Part shown: piece after piece, positions 18,401-27,092 of the stretch | Position numbering within the stretch: position 1 is the first letter of the stretch | Layout of the letters: every line of letters starts with the position of its first letter | Translations under genes and position numbers: made by a program | The notes under the pieces: generated by a model | The model's input: only the letters and a program-made list of their open reading frames with translations | Databases searched by the model: none | What the model was told of the DNA's origin: nothing | Source: Thalassolituus sp. UBA674 | GTDB lineage: Bacteria > Pseudomonadota > Gammaproteobacteria > Pseudomonadales > Oceanobacteraceae | NCBI GenBank assembly: GCA_002298335.1 | Contig: DBNK01000020.1 | Coordinates: forward strand, 1 to 55,113 | Direction of reading: 5' to 3' | DNA length: 55,113 bases

Positions 18401-19861
18401 GGAGCCGGTGGCTTCCTGACCGTCTTCGGCCATCGGACGCAGTACCTGATCACGCTCTTCACGGGTCACCAGATGCAGTTTCTGGTGAGTGTTCAGCGTA
18501 TCACCGGTCATCGGTTCCTGAGCGTCGGCTTTGCTCAGATACAGCTGGCTTTCAATGCGGATGGCATTGCTCTTCAGCCACAGCTTATAAGGGTTAACCT
18601 TCTTCAGTTCGTTATCGATTTCATCGGCGAACAGCAGTTTGCCTTCTTTGGTATCGATCGCCAGGATGTCGCCCGGGCCGACACGGCCTTTGGCAATCAC
18701 ATCTTCCGGTTTGTAATCGTAGGTACCGACTTCAGACGCAACGGTGATGAAGTTGTTTTTGGTGATCACCCAACGCGACGGACGCAGACCGTTTCGGTCG
18801 AGACCACAGACGGCATAACGGCCATCGGTGATAACCAGACCAGCCGGGCCATCCCAGGGCTCCATGTGCATGGAGTTGTATTCGTAGAAGGCACGCAGAT
18901 GCGGGTCCATGGTTTCTACGTTCTGCCAGGCTGGCGGAATCATCATGCGGATAGCACGGAAGAGGTTCATGCCGCCCATGGACAGCAGTTCCAGCATGTT
19001 GTCCATCGACGACGAGTCAGAACCTGTGGTGTTCACCACCGGTGAGATGTCATCCAGATTCGGCAGACGCTGGGAAGCGAACTTAGGAGTACGGGCATTG
19101 GACCAGTTACGGTTGCCCTGAATGGTGTTGATCTCACCATTGTGCGCCAGCATGCGGAACGGCTGCGCCAGTGGCCAGCGAGGCATGGTGTTGGTGGAGA
19201 AACGCTGATGGAATACGCAGATGGCGGTTTCCAGACGTTCGTCACCCAGATCTGCATAGAAGTTCGGCAGATCCACCGGCATCATCAGGCCTTTATAAGA
19301 GAGCACGCTCTCAGACAGGCTGGCAATGTAGAAATCCGGATGATGCGCCAGCGCTTTCTCGGCGAAGCGGCGTGCGTAATAAAGTTTGACGGAGAAATCT
19401 TCGTCTTCCAGCGCTTCATCGGCAGCGACAAAAATCTGCTCAAAGCGCGGAATGCAGGCCAGAGCCATAGGCCCGAGGCAATCATTACTGGTTGGCACCA
19501 CACGCCAGCCCAGCACTTTCAGCCCTTGTTGTGAGATGGCAGTTTCTACGGCCGCTTTCTGTTCAGCACAGACGGCATCATCCAGATCGAGAAACAGCAT
19601 ACCCACCGCGTACTGTTGCGGCAGAGTGATACCGCCCTCGGCCGCCACGGCGCGCAGGAAAGAATCTGGTTTCTGGATCAGGAGACCACAACCATCACCG
19701 GTTTTGCCATCGGCAGCAATACCACCCCGGTGGGTCATACAGGTCAGTGACTTGATCGCGGTGACCAGTAACTCGTGACTCTGTTCGCCCTCAAGATGGG
19801 CCAACAGGCCGAAGCCACAGTTGTCTTTAAAATCACCCGGATTATACAGACCAGTCCTCAT
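15410..19861 (-). CDS. gltB: Glutamate synthase [NADPH] large (alpha) subunit
   Basis: 1483 residues, full length. The class-II amidotransferase nucleophile is Cys15 (D-N-C-G-F-G), so a 14-residue propeptide should be removed. The amidotransferase domain (15 to about 430) is followed by the central and FMN-binding synthase domains, with the 3Fe-4S Cys cluster near C-K-Y-L-R-I-C-H-L-N-N-C. The C-terminal beta-helix has repeated G-x-x-G-x-x-x-G (about 1260-1450). It converts glutamine + 2-oxoglutarate to two glutamates in the cytosol. Upstream is a perfect palindrome (19912-19928) that could be an operator. Confidence 0.97.
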   Translation of the reverse strand: MRTGLYNPGDFKDNCGFGLLAHLEGEQSHELLVTAIKSLTCMTHRGGIAADGKTGDGCGLLIQKPDSFLRAVAAEGGITLPQQYAVGMLFLDLDDAVCAEQKAAVETAISQQGLKVLGWRVVPTSNDCLGPMALACIPRFEQIFVAADEALEDEDFSVKLYYARRFAEKALAHHPDFYIASLSESVLSYKGLMMPVDLPNFYADLGDERLETAICVFHQRFSTNTMPRWPLAQPFRMLAHNGEINTIQGNRNWSNARTPKFASQRLPNLDDISPVVNTTGSDSSSMDNMLELLSMGGMNLFRAIRMMIPPAWQNVETMDPHLRAFYEYNSMHMEPWDGPAGLVITDGRYAVCGLDRNGLRPSRWVITKNNFITVASEVGTYDYKPEDVIAKGRVGPGDILAIDTKEGKLLFADEIDNELKKVNPYKLWLKSNAIRIESQLYLSKADAQEPMTGDTLNTHQKLHLVTREERDQVLRPMAEDGQEATGSMGDDTPMAVLSQKVRHVADYFRQQFAQVTNPPIDPLRESIVMSLETCIGAEKNVFEETPDHAHRVILTSPVLSPLKYIGLCELESPAFKHVILSMAYDAGTSLKDAIRNLCAQAENAIRSGQIMVILSDKEVGEGQYLIPAPMATGAVHHHLVKTGLRTSGNIIVKTGAARDAHQFAVLLGFGATAVYPWLAYDIITDLHRSGEVLGDPLKSQKNFRKAIRKGLLKVMSKMGISTVASYRGSQLFEAVGLSKEVVDLCFTGVTSRIQGAGFEDFEEDLELITKNAWKVRKQLDQGGLLKYVHGGEYHAYNPDVVKNIQEAVQTDSQPAYDRFKDLVNNRPVATIRDLLTFRKDVQSIDLSDVEPAEAIYPRFDTAAMSLGALSPEAHEALAMAMNELGGRSNSGEGGEDPKRYGTVRNSKIKQVASGRFGVTPHYLSSAEVLQIKVAQGAKPGEGGQLPGGKVNQLIATLRYSVPGVTLISPPPHHDIYSIEDLAQLIYDLKQVNPDALVSVKLVSEPGVGTIAAGVAKAYADLITISGYDGGTAASPLTSIKYAGSPWELGLAEAHQALRVNDLRGKVRVQTDGGLKTGLDVIKAAILGAESFGFGTMPMVAVGCKYLRICHLNNCATGVATQNDDLREKHYIGTKDMVKNYFRFVAEEVREWMAMLGIRSIEELVGRTDLLAVLEGDTGKQRHLDLTPLLYNDQIPASKPHTVQVPRNKPYDEGLMAERMVAEMIGAIENKSGGEFTYTITNCDRSIGARLSGEIAKRWGNQGMASNPIRVKMTGVAGQSFGVWNAGGLEMELEGDANDYVGKGMTGGKLVIYPPRGSEFETQKTSIIGNTCLYGATGGKLLAAGRAGERFAVRNSGVHAVVEGAGDHCCEYMTGGMVCVLGETGYNFGAGMTGGFAYVLDMDNSFVDKYNHELVNIHRVTNEEMEGHRSYLRSVIREFVQETGSPWGAEILDDFEGIVRRFWLVTPKAADLQQLLNSTRARPE

Positions 19862-19911
19862 AGACAGCTCTCACCAACAAAAGTTATATAATTCAGTAAC
19901 TTGCCAACGAT

Positions 19912-19928
19912 TGTACAAAATTTGTACA
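19912..19928. promoter_or_regulatory. Perfect palindrome upstream of gltB (candidate operator)
   Basis: TGTACAAA-A-TTTGTACA is a 17-nt palindrome about 50 nt upstream of the gltB start, in an A/T-rich stretch likely to hold the promoter. I do not recognise the regulator. It does not match the usual NtrC, Lrp or ArgR sites as I know them. Confidence 0.45.
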
Positions 19929-20025
19929 GGCGCGCGCAAAAGGACGCCTATTCTACACATCCCATGCGGTTGTCACAAACGTGGTAAATCAGATGTAAGT
20001 ATTCAGGAAACCCTGAGCGTCAGGG

Positions 20026-21618
20026 TCAGCGTAAGGCTGATTTCACCTGAGACAGAGGCCTGATCCAGGGCGATTGGGAACGAATTTGCTCCGGCAGCTC
20101 CTCTAACGCCTCCTGAGCGCTGAAGGGATCGCTGAAAATTCCTGTAGTCACCACAAACCAGTCACGCCCTTTGTAAGAGCCACGGTAGGTGTACAGGGGG
20201 ATCTGATCCTGCCATTCAGACCTGAACATGTCAGCACTCTCCTGTGAGAAGGTGCCTAACAGTTGTACGATATACCCGTCTTCAGCCGCCAGCAAGGCCG
20301 CTTCGTCCGCACTGTAAGGTGATGGTGGGCGCGATTCAGTAACTGAGGCTTTTTCAGGCTCTGACTGAGCTGCCGCAGGCGGCGGGATATCGGCAGGGAT
20401 GGTGGCTCCGTCCTCTGCAGCGGCGGTGGCAGTTGCCACATTTTCTGCAGGAACGTTACCCTGCGCTCCGCCGATCTCATTCACGCGGTCAGCGGCCGTA
20501 TTTTCTTCAGCACCGGCAGAAGACGCTTCAGTTTCATTTTGCAGCACGGCAAGTGCGTCGGGCTCTTCTTCTGCAGCCTGGGCCTCTTCGGTCATCGCTG
20601 GTGATACCGCCACAGCGGCAGTGGCGTCAGTTTCTGCAACTGCTGTGACCTGTTCATCCGGCTGGGCTTCAACGCCGGCGGTTTCAGTGACGCCAATTTC
20701 ATCCGCCGCGGTATCCTCCTGAAAAGCCACATCATCAGCTTGCTCAGCGACCGCAGAGGGTGATTCACCCACGTTTTCTCCGGGCTCCGCGACGTCTTCC
20801 GTCCGGGCCGGAACGCTCACCGCAACGGACGGTTTGAACTGCCCCAGCAACTCCGGACCATAAAGACGGTACACCGCCACCCCCGCAATCGCCACGGAGG
20901 CCGCCACCAGCAGAAAAATCATTCCTCTGGAGGATGCCTGACGCGCCGGAACCGGACACTCTCCATCCGGACCAGTACCGCCCATAGCCTGTTCCGCCTG
21001 GGACATCAGTGGCCCAGGCCAGCCATCACTGCTTTCCAGCAACCGGCCCAGTGTTTTGTCGTCAAGCGGGCAACTGCCCTTCACGCCATACGCCCAGGTC
21101 AACAATGACCGGGCTTCCGGCAGATCCAGCGGCTCCAGTACCTGCACATACACAGGCGCCTGAGCCGGTGACTGCTTCACATCACGCTCAAACCCGGTGG
21201 TGCCGAACAAAGCGAAGGAAACCGTTTCCTGCAACAGGAGTGCGAAATGCGCCAGATCGTTCAGCGCCTCTCCACCCAGTTGGTCGGCCTGATCAATAAT
21301 AACCAGGAAGTTGTTCGTGTCGTGATAACGCAACTGGGATTCAGCGCGGATACGCTCACGGTTTTCTGAACTGTCTTCTTCAATCGCAGGCAGCCCCCAG
21401 TGACTGGCGATGGCAGACAGGATGCCGGACATACCAAGCATGACACTGGCTTTGATCAACAGGGTTTCGCTGTCTTCGCGGGAGGCCGACAGAGCATTGG
21501 CAAGAGTGGTTTTTCCGGCGCCGTCAGGACCACTGACCAAGACCATCAGGTCACTGTATGACGTCAGGTGTGTCAGCAGCTCGAGTGTTTTGGTCTGTGT
21601 GGGTAATAACTGCGGCAT
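20026..21618 (-). CDS. damX: DamX-like cell-division protein: AAA ATPase domain, TM helix, SPOR domain
   Basis: 530 residues. The N-terminal cytoplasmic ATPase-like domain has Walker A G-P-D-G-A-G-K-T-T (about 31-39) and Walker B F-L-V-I-I-D-Q-A-D. One membrane helix (about 230-250, G-M-I-F-L-L-V-A-A-S) follows. A long Ala/Glu-rich low-complexity periplasmic linker (about 265-440) leads to a C-terminal SPOR domain (Y-I-V-Q-L-L-G-T-F-S; final ~80 residues) that binds denuded septal peptidoglycan. Its place after aroK-aroB matches damX in E. coli and its Pseudomonas counterpart. A short CCCTGA/TCAGGG hairpin lies right after the stop (20011-20025), a weak terminator. Confidence 0.88.
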   Translation of the reverse strand: MPQLLPTQTKTLELLTHLTSYSDLMVLVSGPDGAGKTTLANALSASREDSETLLIKASVMLGMSGILSAIASHWGLPAIEEDSSENRERIRAESQLRYHDTNNFLVIIDQADQLGGEALNDLAHFALLLQETVSFALFGTTGFERDVKQSPAQAPVYVQVLEPLDLPEARSLLTWAYGVKGSCPLDDKTLGRLLESSDGWPGPLMSQAEQAMGGTGPDGECPVPARQASSRGMIFLLVAASVAIAGVAVYRLYGPELLGQFKPSVAVSVPARTEDVAEPGENVGESPSAVAEQADDVAFQEDTAADEIGVTETAGVEAQPDEQVTAVAETDATAAVAVSPAMTEEAQAAEEEPDALAVLQNETEASSAGAEENTAADRVNEIGGAQGNVPAENVATATAAAEDGATIPADIPPPAAAQSEPEKASVTESRPPSPYSADEAALLAAEDGYIVQLLGTFSQESADMFRSEWQDQIPLYTYRGSYKGRDWFVVTTGIFSDPFSAQEALEELPEQIRSQSPWIRPLSQVKSALR

Positions 21619-21671
21619 AGCGAAATCCCGTTGTAGTTCCCTGCCCTCAGCGCTCCTGAATACACCTGGCC

Positions 21672-22757
21672 TCAGGTGGCCAGGGTGCCCAGGCTGTAGA
21701 GGGTTGCAAGCAGCTGAGCCTTAGGCACATCGTCTGTGATGTAGGCTTCGCCGACGTTTTTCAGCAGCACCAGACGGATCTTCCCATCCAATACTTTTTT
21801 ATCCACCAGCATACGGCTGACGTAATCGTCATCCGTCATGTCGCTGGGGCCGGTGACCGGCAGGCCAGCATCGGCAATCAGCTTGGTAATGCGCTCGACA
21901 TCGTCGCGGCTGATATGACCCAGACGGCAACTCAGGTCGGCCGCCATGACCATTCCGGAGGCCACGGCCTCTCCGTGCAACCAGTTGCCATAGCCCTGAT
22001 GGGATTCAATGGCATGACCAAAGGTATGTCCGAGATTAAGAATCGCGCGGACGCCACCTTCACGTTCGTCGGCGGATACCACCCTGGCCTTGTCGGCGCA
22101 GGAGCGGTAAATCGCCTCAGCCAGCAGCCCGCCATCACCCCGCATCAGCCCCGCGATATTGCTGGCCTGCCATTGCAGGAAGTCCGCATCGCAGATCAGT
22201 CCGTATTTAATCACTTCTGCCATTCCTGCGGACAACTCACGCGCAGGCAGGGTTTTCAGAGTATCGGTATCGGCAATCACGGCCTGCGGCTGATGGAAAG
22301 CTCCGATCATGTTCTTACCGAGCGGGTGATTCACACCGGTTTTACCACCGACGGAGGAATCCACCTGTGACAACAGGGTGGTCGGGATCTGAATAAAATC
22401 CACACCACGCTGATACGACGCGGCAGCAAAACCGGTCATATCGCCGATCACACCGCCACCCAGTGCAATCAGGGTGGTGGTGCGGTTATGGCGATGCTCC
22501 AGCAGGGCATCGAAAATACGGTTGAGAACATCAAGAGTCTTGTAGGCTTCGCCATCCGGCAGTACAACCGTGTTCACCTGCAAGTCGCCCAGAACCTCGC
22601 GCACCGTGTCCAGGTACAGTGGCGCCACCGTCTCATTGGTGACGATCATGACCTGTTTGCCACGCACATGCTGGCGGATCAGTCCGCTTTTCGACAGCAG
22701 GCCTGAGCCAATATAAATCGGGTATGAACGCTCCCCGAGATCGACCGTTAATTGCAC
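21672..22757 (-). CDS. aroB: 3-dehydroquinate synthase AroB
   Basis: 361 residues. It converts DAHP to 3-dehydroquinate, second step of the shikimate pathway, using NAD and a divalent metal. The NAD-binding G-G-G-V-I-G-D-M-T-G-F-A-A (about residues 98-110) is visible, as are the metal ligands Glu (E-V-I-K-Y-G) and the two His (N-L-G-H-T-F-G-H-A-I-E). It starts 5 nt after the aroK stop. Confidence 0.97.
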   Translation of the reverse strand: MQLTVDLGERSYPIYIGSGLLSKSGLIRQHVRGKQVMIVTNETVAPLYLDTVREVLGDLQVNTVVLPDGEAYKTLDVLNRIFDALLEHRHNRTTTLIALGGGVIGDMTGFAAASYQRGVDFIQIPTTLLSQVDSSVGGKTGVNHPLGKNMIGAFHQPQAVIADTDTLKTLPARELSAGMAEVIKYGLICDADFLQWQASNIAGLMRGDGGLLAEAIYRSCADKARVVSADEREGGVRAILNLGHTFGHAIESHQGYGNWLHGEAVASGMVMAADLSCRLGHISRDDVERITKLIADAGLPVTGPSDMTDDDYVSRMLVDKKVLDGKIRLVLLKNVGEAYITDDVPKAQLLATLYSLGTLAT

Positions 22758-22762
22758 CTGAA

Positions 22763-23272
22763 TCAGCCTTTGATCTGTGTTTTAAGTTCCTGGATGACCC
22801 AGCGCGGATTGCGCTGATCCGTCTCAATGATGGTATCCGCGATCGAGCGATAGAGCGGATCACGGACCTCAAATAACCGTGTCAGTACGGCTTCAGGATC
22901 CGGAGTCTGCAACAGCGGGCGATTCTTGTCACGGCTGGTCCGTACCAGCTGCTGCTCGATGGAGGTAAAGAGGTAGACAACGTGACCACGGGAAGACAGG
23001 TGGGCACGATTGCTGTCACGCAGAATGGCACCGCCACCGGTCGCCAGAACAATACCCGGCATCAGTGTCAGCTCATCAATCACCTGCTCTTCGCGCTGGC
23101 GGAAACCTTCCTCACCTTCAACGTCAAAAATCCAGGGAATGTCAGCACCACAGCGCTGCTCAATCACCCGGTCTGAATCGTAAAAGCTGTAACCGAACTC
23201 CTGCGCGATCATGCGGCCGATGGTCGTTTTACCTGCGCCCATCGGCCCGACAAGAAAGATAGATGACTGCAT
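22763..23272 (-). CDS. aroK: Shikimate kinase AroK
   Basis: 169 residues. Walker A G-P-M-G-A-G-K-T-T-I-G (residues 9-19), the shikimate-binding D-S-D near 33-35 and the G-G-G-A (A-T-G-G-G-A-I) motif near 78 are present. It phosphorylates shikimate at the 3-OH. It starts 6 nt after the pilQ stop, which places it in the pil-aro operon. Confidence 0.97.
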   Translation of the reverse strand: MQSSIFLVGPMGAGKTTIGRMIAQEFGYSFYDSDRVIEQRCGADIPWIFDVEGEEGFRQREEQVIDELTLMPGIVLATGGGAILRDSNRAHLSSRGHVVYLFTSIEQQLVRTSRDKNRPLLQTPDPEAVLTRLFEVRDPLYRSIADTIIETDQRNPRWVIQELKTQIKG

Positions 23273-23278
23273 TATTCC

Positions 23279-25360
23279 TCAGCGGACGGTCAGGCTGTCT
23301 TTGACCAGTCGCGGAGTAATGAATACCAGCAGCTCGCGTTTGGTTTCCTGCTGTCCTTTATAACGGAACAGCGCGCCGATTAACGGCAGGTCACCGAAGA
23401 ACGGGGTCTTACGGATGGTGATCACTTCTTCACGGCGGTAAATACCACCCAGGACGATGGTTTCGCCGTTCTCAACCAGTACCTGAGTTTCTACGGCGTT
23501 GGTGTTGATCGCCGGACCGGCGGTGGTTTCTTCACCACGGGAATCCTGACTGACAGCCAGATCCATAATGATACGGTCATCCGGAGTGATCTGCGGAGTC
23601 ACTTCCAGCTTCAGTACTGCAGACTTAAAGGCGACGTTTGTCGCACCAGAGGAGCTGGCCTGCTGGTAAGGAATTTCTTCACCGGACTCAATCAGTGCAG
23701 TTTTACCGTCAGAGGTGATCACACGTGGTTGCGAAACCAGTTCACCACGACCTTCGGTTTCGATCGCCGAGAGTTCTAAGTCCAGAAGGAAATCAACGGT
23801 CTGATAACCAATGGCAAAGGTAGAGGCGCTTGGGTCGGTAACCCCAAAATCAACGACGTCAGACGCTTCCAGATCAATGGTCTGATCTGAACTGCCGGTG
23901 GTCGCACGGTCAAACAGAATCTGGTTGCCTTCGGTCAGCGTGGTTTTGGTGCCACCCAGGGTTGTCCAGTTATCACCGTTGTTCTTGAAGCTTGCGCCAC
24001 CCCACTGTACGCCCAGTTCTTCACCCACACTGGTTTCGGCAATGACGATACGCGCTTCGATCAGCACCTGGCGCACTGGCACATCCAGCATGGTCAGTGC
24101 TTCACGGACCTTCTCAAGATTTGAGGCGGTGTCTTTCATCAGCAGCGTGTTGGTACGTTCATCCACAACGGCAGTACCACGCTCAGACAGCAGGCCGTTT
24201 TCAGAACTCAGCAGTTTCTGCAGGTCTGTGGCTTTGGCATAACGCAGCTGCATATATTCCGTGACCAGCGGCGCCAGCTCTTCAACCTGACGAACCGCTT
24301 CCAGCTCAACCTTTTCACGTGCGGCAATTTCTTCAGCCGGGGCGACCAGCAGAACAGCGCCCATCTGACGCTTGCCGAGGCCTTTGGACTTCAGTACCAG
24401 ATCCAACGCCTGATCCCAGGGCACTTCCTGCAGACGCAGAGTAATATTGCCACCAACGGAATCCGATGCAACCAGGTTCAGACCGGTAAAGTCAGCGATC
24501 AGCTGCAGCACCGCACGGACTTCAATATCCTGGAAGTTCAGCGACAGTTTTTCACCGGTATACAGAGGCTCTTTACTGCGCGCAGCCACTTCACCGGCAG
24601 CCGGGCGGGTCACGTTGATAGAGAGAATTTTATCGGTCTGGTAAGCCAGATATTCAAATTCACCATCAACCGGTTCAATCACAATACGGGTCTTGCCACC
24701 GGTGCTCAGAGCATCAACGAACTGAACCGGGGTGGAGAAATCAGTTACATCCAGACGGCGGCTGAACACATCCGGCAGGGTCACACTGTTCAGTTCAGCG
24801 ACAATTTTGTTGCCTTCACGACGGATATCAGCAGAGGCACGGGAGTCGCTCAGAGCGATACGCACCTGACCTTCACCCTGATCGCCACGGCGGAAATCCA
24901 GATTCACAACTTTTGCAGTTGCGGCGGCTTCCGCAGCCGTGACAGGCGCAGCAGAGCTGCCAGCCTGCTGACCAGCGCCAATACGGATATAGACTTTATT
25001 ACCGCGGGTGTTGGTGGTGTAGCTGGTAAGCTGATTCAGATTGACCACGACCCGGGTACGGTCTTTGGCTTCAACCACAAGCGCACTGCGGGCATTACCG
25101 TTACCCAGCTCCTGACGTTTGCTCGCCAGTTTGCTCTGTACACCCGGCAGGTCGAGGGCAATACGGGCCGGCTTTTCAATGGTGTAGCCGCTGATTTCCG
25201 GCGGAGTGCCATCAAAGGAGAGTTCCAGCTCAACCACATCACCGGGCGCACTGGAATAATTAAGCTCGGTCAGAGACACCGCATGAGCAGCGCTCAATGC
25301 CAGGGCAGCAACCACGCCAACGACATATCTGAACATATAAAAGCCCCTGAACTTTTTCAT
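23279..25360 (-). CDS. pilQ: Type IV pilus secretin PilQ
   Basis: 693 residues. After a signal peptide come two AMIN domains (about 35-125 and 155-245), then N0/STN (about 265-335) and N1 (about 365-435) domains. The secretin barrel (about 440-690) carries the signatures V-S-Q-P-R-V-I-T and E-L-L-V-F-I-T-P-R-L-V at the end. It forms the outer-membrane pore for pilus fibres. The start at 25360 has GGAG at 8 nt spacing; an internal ATG eight codons later (M-F-R-Y-V-V) also has AGGGG upstream and gives a more typical signal peptide. Confidence 0.96.
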   Translation of the reverse strand: MKKFRGFYMFRYVVGVVAALALSAAHAVSLTELNYSSAPGDVVELELSFDGTPPEISGYTIEKPARIALDLPGVQSKLASKRQELGNGNARSALVVEAKDRTRVVVNLNQLTSYTTNTRGNKVYIRIGAGQQAGSSAAPVTAAEAAATAKVVNLDFRRGDQGEGQVRIALSDSRASADIRREGNKIVAELNSVTLPDVFSRRLDVTDFSTPVQFVDALSTGGKTRIVIEPVDGEFEYLAYQTDKILSINVTRPAAGEVAARSKEPLYTGEKLSLNFQDIEVRAVLQLIADFTGLNLVASDSVGGNITLRLQEVPWDQALDLVLKSKGLGKRQMGAVLLVAPAEEIAAREKVELEAVRQVEELAPLVTEYMQLRYAKATDLQKLLSSENGLLSERGTAVVDERTNTLLMKDTASNLEKVREALTMLDVPVRQVLIEARIVIAETSVGEELGVQWGGASFKNNGDNWTTLGGTKTTLTEGNQILFDRATTGSSDQTIDLEASDVVDFGVTDPSASTFAIGYQTVDFLLDLELSAIETEGRGELVSQPRVITSDGKTALIESGEEIPYQQASSSGATNVAFKSAVLKLEVTPQITPDDRIIMDLAVSQDSRGEETTAGPAINTNAVETQVLVENGETIVLGGIYRREEVITIRKTPFFGDLPLIGALFRYKGQQETKRELLVFITPRLVKDSLTVR

Positions 25361-25362
25361 AA

Positions 25363-25902
25363 TTATTCTCCAGTCTGCCCGTACAGAGCCAAGGCTCTGG
25401 GGCGTTCAAGCCAGCCACCCAAGCCGTTAGGTACAATTTCTATCAGGTTGATTTTTGATTCAGTAATCCCGACCACTCGGCCGTGATTCTGCCCCATGTA
25501 TTCGCCACGCTGAACACGGACAACACCACCGTTGCCATCACGCACCAGCGCCCAGAGTGCGTTTCCGGGCTTTTGCATCGTGCCGACCATCACCAGATTA
25601 TCCAGCGAGAACTGCTCAAGGTATTCCCGGGCGCGGTCCGGATCCGGACGGATATCGGTTGTCGCTTTCACGCTCTGCAGCTCATTGGCATTGTAGGGTA
25701 ATGCAAAAGGTGAACGCAGTGCAGAAGCGTTATAACTGAACAGCTCGTACGGTTTAAAGACCGGAATCGGGTCAATACGTCCACGCGGGGTGGACAGCAC
25801 ACGATCAACAAACTGTTTGAGATCTGATGTATCAGCATTCTGACTGCAGCCGCTCAGGGCAGTCGTCAGCAGAATCACGGACAGGGACAAGACACGTTTC
25901 AT
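25363..25902 (-). CDS. pilP: Type IV pilus assembly lipoprotein PilP
   Basis: 179 residues. Signal peptide with lipobox L16-S17-G18-C19. The PilP domain shows P-Y-E-L-F-S-Y and D-P-D-R-x-R-E-Y-L-E-Q, and the C-terminal beta-sandwich has G-E-Y-M-G-Q-N-H-G. It bridges the PilNO inner-membrane complex and PilQ. Gap of 2 nt to pilQ and 1 nt to pilO. Confidence 0.95.
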   Translation of the reverse strand: MKRVLSLSVILLTTALSGCSQNADTSDLKQFVDRVLSTPRGRIDPIPVFKPYELFSYNASALRSPFALPYNANELQSVKATTDIRPDPDRAREYLEQFSLDNLVMVGTMQKPGNALWALVRDGNGGVVRVQRGEYMGQNHGRVVGITESKINLIEIVPNGLGGWLERPRALALYGQTGE

Positions 25903-25903
25903 C

Positions 25904-26533
25904 TTACTTCTCCTTGTCCGAGTTATATTGATAGGTTTTGGCCAGAATTTTCATCGACAGCTTCTCGGCTCCCTTGCCGGAACGGCTGATGGAAAAATCA
26001 TGCAGGGTCACAATCCGCGGCATCGCTGCCACACCAGACACGAAAGCCCCCATCTGATGATAGTCGCCTTCCACTTCAATATTGATCGGCAGCTCTTTAT
26101 AAAACTCGGTGGTTTTCAGCGCCTGAGGGTCCATGGTCTTCAGAACCAGACCGGAGTTCAGCGCTGCGGCGCTGATGTCATCGATCAGACCGGGAATTTC
26201 CGTATCCTGTGGCAATTGTTTCAGCAGGGCGCCAAAGGTGGTCTGCATTTCTTCCAGCTGTGTTTTGTATTCATTCAGATTCGCAACGCGGAAGGCTTTA
26301 TTCTCAAACTCTTTGCGCAGTTTCTCTTCATTGGCCTGAGAGCGGGCCAGCGAATCACGTTCCGTACTGATGAGCAGGAAATAACCCAGGGCGAGAATAC
26401 CGCCGGAAAGTATCAGGCAGAGGATAACCTTACCGACGATGGGCCAGGAGCCCATGTTATTCCAATCCACATCATTGAAATCAAAGTTGCGGATATCGTC
26501 GAGCAGCGCATTGAGGTTTTGTTTATCAGCCAT
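25904..26533 (-). CDS. pilO: Type IV pilus inner-membrane protein PilO
   Basis: 209 residues. One N-terminal membrane helix (about 33-54), then a coiled coil (about 60-110), then a ferredoxin-like periplasmic fold with L-P-I-N-I-E-V-E-G-D-Y-H-Q-M (about 150-163). It pairs with PilN in the alignment complex. One base separates it from pilN. Confidence 0.95.
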   Translation of the reverse strand: MADKQNLNALLDDIRNFDFNDVDWNNMGSWPIVGKVILCLILSGGILALGYFLLISTERDSLARSQANEEKLRKEFENKAFRVANLNEYKTQLEEMQTTFGALLKQLPQDTEIPGLIDDISAAALNSGLVLKTMDPQALKTTEFYKELPINIEVEGDYHQMGAFVSGVAAMPRIVTLHDFSISRSGKGAEKLSMKILAKTYQYNSDKEK

Positions 26534-26534
26534 A

Positions 26535-27092
26535 TCACTTACCTCCGTCTGCTGCCTGAGACGGCTGAACGCGGATCATCTCAATTTCAAAATTATTGGT
26601 GCCGGATTTGTTGGCTTCGACCTTGATCAGCTGAGGGTCACGGAACCAGACCGAGCTGTCGAAATTACGCATCATGGCAGACAGGCGGTTATTGGAGGCA
26701 GCGACGCCTTTGACGGTGACCTTGTTACCTTTCACCTGCAGGTCGGTGAAATACAGATCATCCGGAACAGCACGGACAATTTCGTCAAACACACGCACAA
26801 TCACCGGACGGTTACCCTGAAGGGCCTGAATCAGTTCCATACGGTCAATCAGCTCAGTACGCAATTCTCTGAGCTTCTGGATTTCAGCGATTTTCTTGTC
26901 CAGCGCTGCAGTTTCCGTCTGCAGATAGGTATTACGGGCATTCTGAACCTGCACTGCAGATTTGAAGTATTGAAATCCGATACCTACCGCACCAGCGGAG
27001 ACAATCGCGATCAGCACCAGCGTGGCTTTAAAGTCTTTATTGCGTTTCTCACGGCGGACTTCACGCCAGGGGAGTAAGTCGATCTTAGCCAT
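26535..27092 (-). CDS. pilN: Type IV pilus inner-membrane protein PilN
   Basis: 185 residues. It begins with I-D-L-L-P-W-R, the conserved cytoplasmic motif that inserts in PilM. A membrane helix (about 23-42), a coiled coil and a periplasmic domain (D-L-Y-F-T-D-L-Q-V-K-G) follow. The ATG overlaps the pilM stop by one base. Confidence 0.95.
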   Translation of the reverse strand: MAKIDLLPWREVRREKRNKDFKATLVLIAIVSAGAVGIGFQYFKSAVQVQNARNTYLQTETAALDKKIAEIQKLRELRTELIDRMELIQALQGNRPVIVRVFDEIVRAVPDDLYFTDLQVKGNKVTVKGVAASNNRLSAMMRNFDSSVWFRDPQLIKVEANKSGTNNFEIEMIRVQPSQAADGGK

